Source of the DNA: JALOOE01 sp964423545
GTDB lineage: Bacteria; Chloroflexota; Anaerolineae; CG2-30-64-16
DNA length: 5,640 bases
Assembly (NCBI GenBank): GCA_964423545.1
Contig: CAYRFV010000329.1
Span: forward strand, 1 to 5,640
Direction of reading: 5' to 3'
A program made the position numbers and the translations under genes. The notes beneath the pieces were generated by a model. It saw nothing but the letters and a program-made list of their open reading frames with translations. It was not told where the DNA came from and searched no databases. Below, piece after piece: positions 5,245-5,640 of this stretch. Every line of letters starts with the position of its first letter. Position 1 is the stretch's first letter.

Positions 5245-5640
5245 TTAGGCGACGACCGCGGCCAGATCAGCGCCGCCGGCATCCAGGAGGTTGCCAGCCC
5301 AGGCGATCAGGCGGCTGACATTGAGGACCGATGCTTGGCGTTTGTAGCCGCGCATGGTGCGATAGCGCTCTTTGACGCGCCAGCCGATGGCGCGTTCGGT
5401 GGCATTGTTGGTACCATCCAGGCGCTCATCATGGGGCCCATGCCACGTCCGATAGAGTGTCAACCGTTGCCAGAGGTTCCAGCGATCCAGGCTGAACAGG
5501 CGCATGCGGTACGCCACGGTTTCTTTGTCCTGTCCAAGCTTCTTCGGTGAACGGGCCTGGGCGTAGCGCGCGTGGATTTCCGCCAGCTTGGCATGGGCGT
5601 CCGGCGTGGGTTGGCGCTCTTGCAGGAGTCGCAGCACTCC
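5245..5640 (-). CDS. DDE-type transposase, C-terminal part (cut by the window edge)
   Basis: The frame is open to the right edge, and its first possible start (a GTG at 5637) is probably internal, so the gene continues outside the window. About 132 residues are visible. The key region is DGTNNATERAIGWRVKERYR followed by MRGYKRQASVLNVSRLIAWAGN. The N-N-x-x-E-R pattern is the usual setting of the last catalytic acidic residue (Glu codon at 5395-5397) in several DDE transposase families such as IS66 and ISL3. The preceding stretch (ETVAYRMRLFSLDRWNLWQRLTLYRTW) is Arg- and Trp-rich, as in transposase C-terminal domains. I cannot assign an IS family with confidence. The reading frame is intact within the window, and its position next to a decayed toxin-antitoxin pair fits a mobile-DNA island. 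Confidence 0.75.
   Translation of the reverse strand, partial: GVLRLLQERQPTPDAHAKLAEIHARYAQARSPKKLGQDKETVAYRMRLFSLDRWNLWQRLTLYRTWHGPHDERLDGTNNATERAIGWRVKERYRTMRGYKRQASVLNVSRLIAWAGNLLDAGGADLAAVVA

Noticed and set aside
5079..5282. 67-codon minus-strand frame between the transposase and the antitoxin
   Set aside because: It overlaps the transposase end in another frame, has no ribosome site or motif, and runs through the inverted repeat.
1..5640. CRISPR array, tRNA or rRNA genes
   Set aside because: No regularly spaced repeats, no tRNA cloverleaf with CCA end, and no rRNA-like conserved blocks were seen on either strand.

Overview
The window is GC-rich bacterial chromosome, and every gene I can support lies on the minus strand. 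No rRNA or tRNA is present to fix the taxonomy. A Chloroflexota-like host is my best guess. The grounds are the style of the YafQ-type toxin-antitoxin pair, the GC-rich coding with sparse A/T promoter islands, and a Gram-positive-type SOS box, a LexA motif known to be used by the Chloroflexota member Dehalococcoides. This is inference, not proof.

Layout, in the direction of transcription (right to left). At the right edge is the C-terminal part of a DDE-type transposase (5245-5640, cut by the window end). A GC-skewed intergenic stretch with an imperfect inverted repeat follows. Next comes a type II toxin-antitoxin operon: an intact 76-aa antitoxin (4741-4971) coupled by an ATGA overlap to a RelE/YafQ-type toxin (4460-4744). 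An in-frame TAA replaces a codon in the middle of the toxin, so it looks dead. After a short leader come a cystathionine gamma-synthase/lyase-type PLP enzyme (3112-4305), a lipoprotein M1-family zinc metallopeptidase (1394-3004), and a left-handed beta-helix (hexapeptide) acetyltransferase of the WbpD/WlbB type with a C-terminal four-cysteine tail (726-1295). The last gene encodes a small unrecognised protein with two membrane segments (81-476).

The most interesting spot is the leader of that last gene. A near-perfect sigma-70 promoter (TTGACA, 17-bp spacer, TATGAT) is followed 3 bp later by a perfect 20-bp palindrome centred on GAACATATGTTC, which matches the Gram-positive/Chloroflexota LexA (SOS) box. 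The box covers the expected transcription start. The small membrane protein is therefore a candidate DNA-damage-induced protein of unknown function. By analogy with YneA, SidA and DivS it could be a division inhibitor, but nothing in the sequence proves that.

The metabolic, peptidase and acetyltransferase genes look like independent housekeeping or accessory units about 100 bp apart rather than one pathway. The transposase and the decayed toxin-antitoxin pair mark the right third as mobile or accessory DNA.
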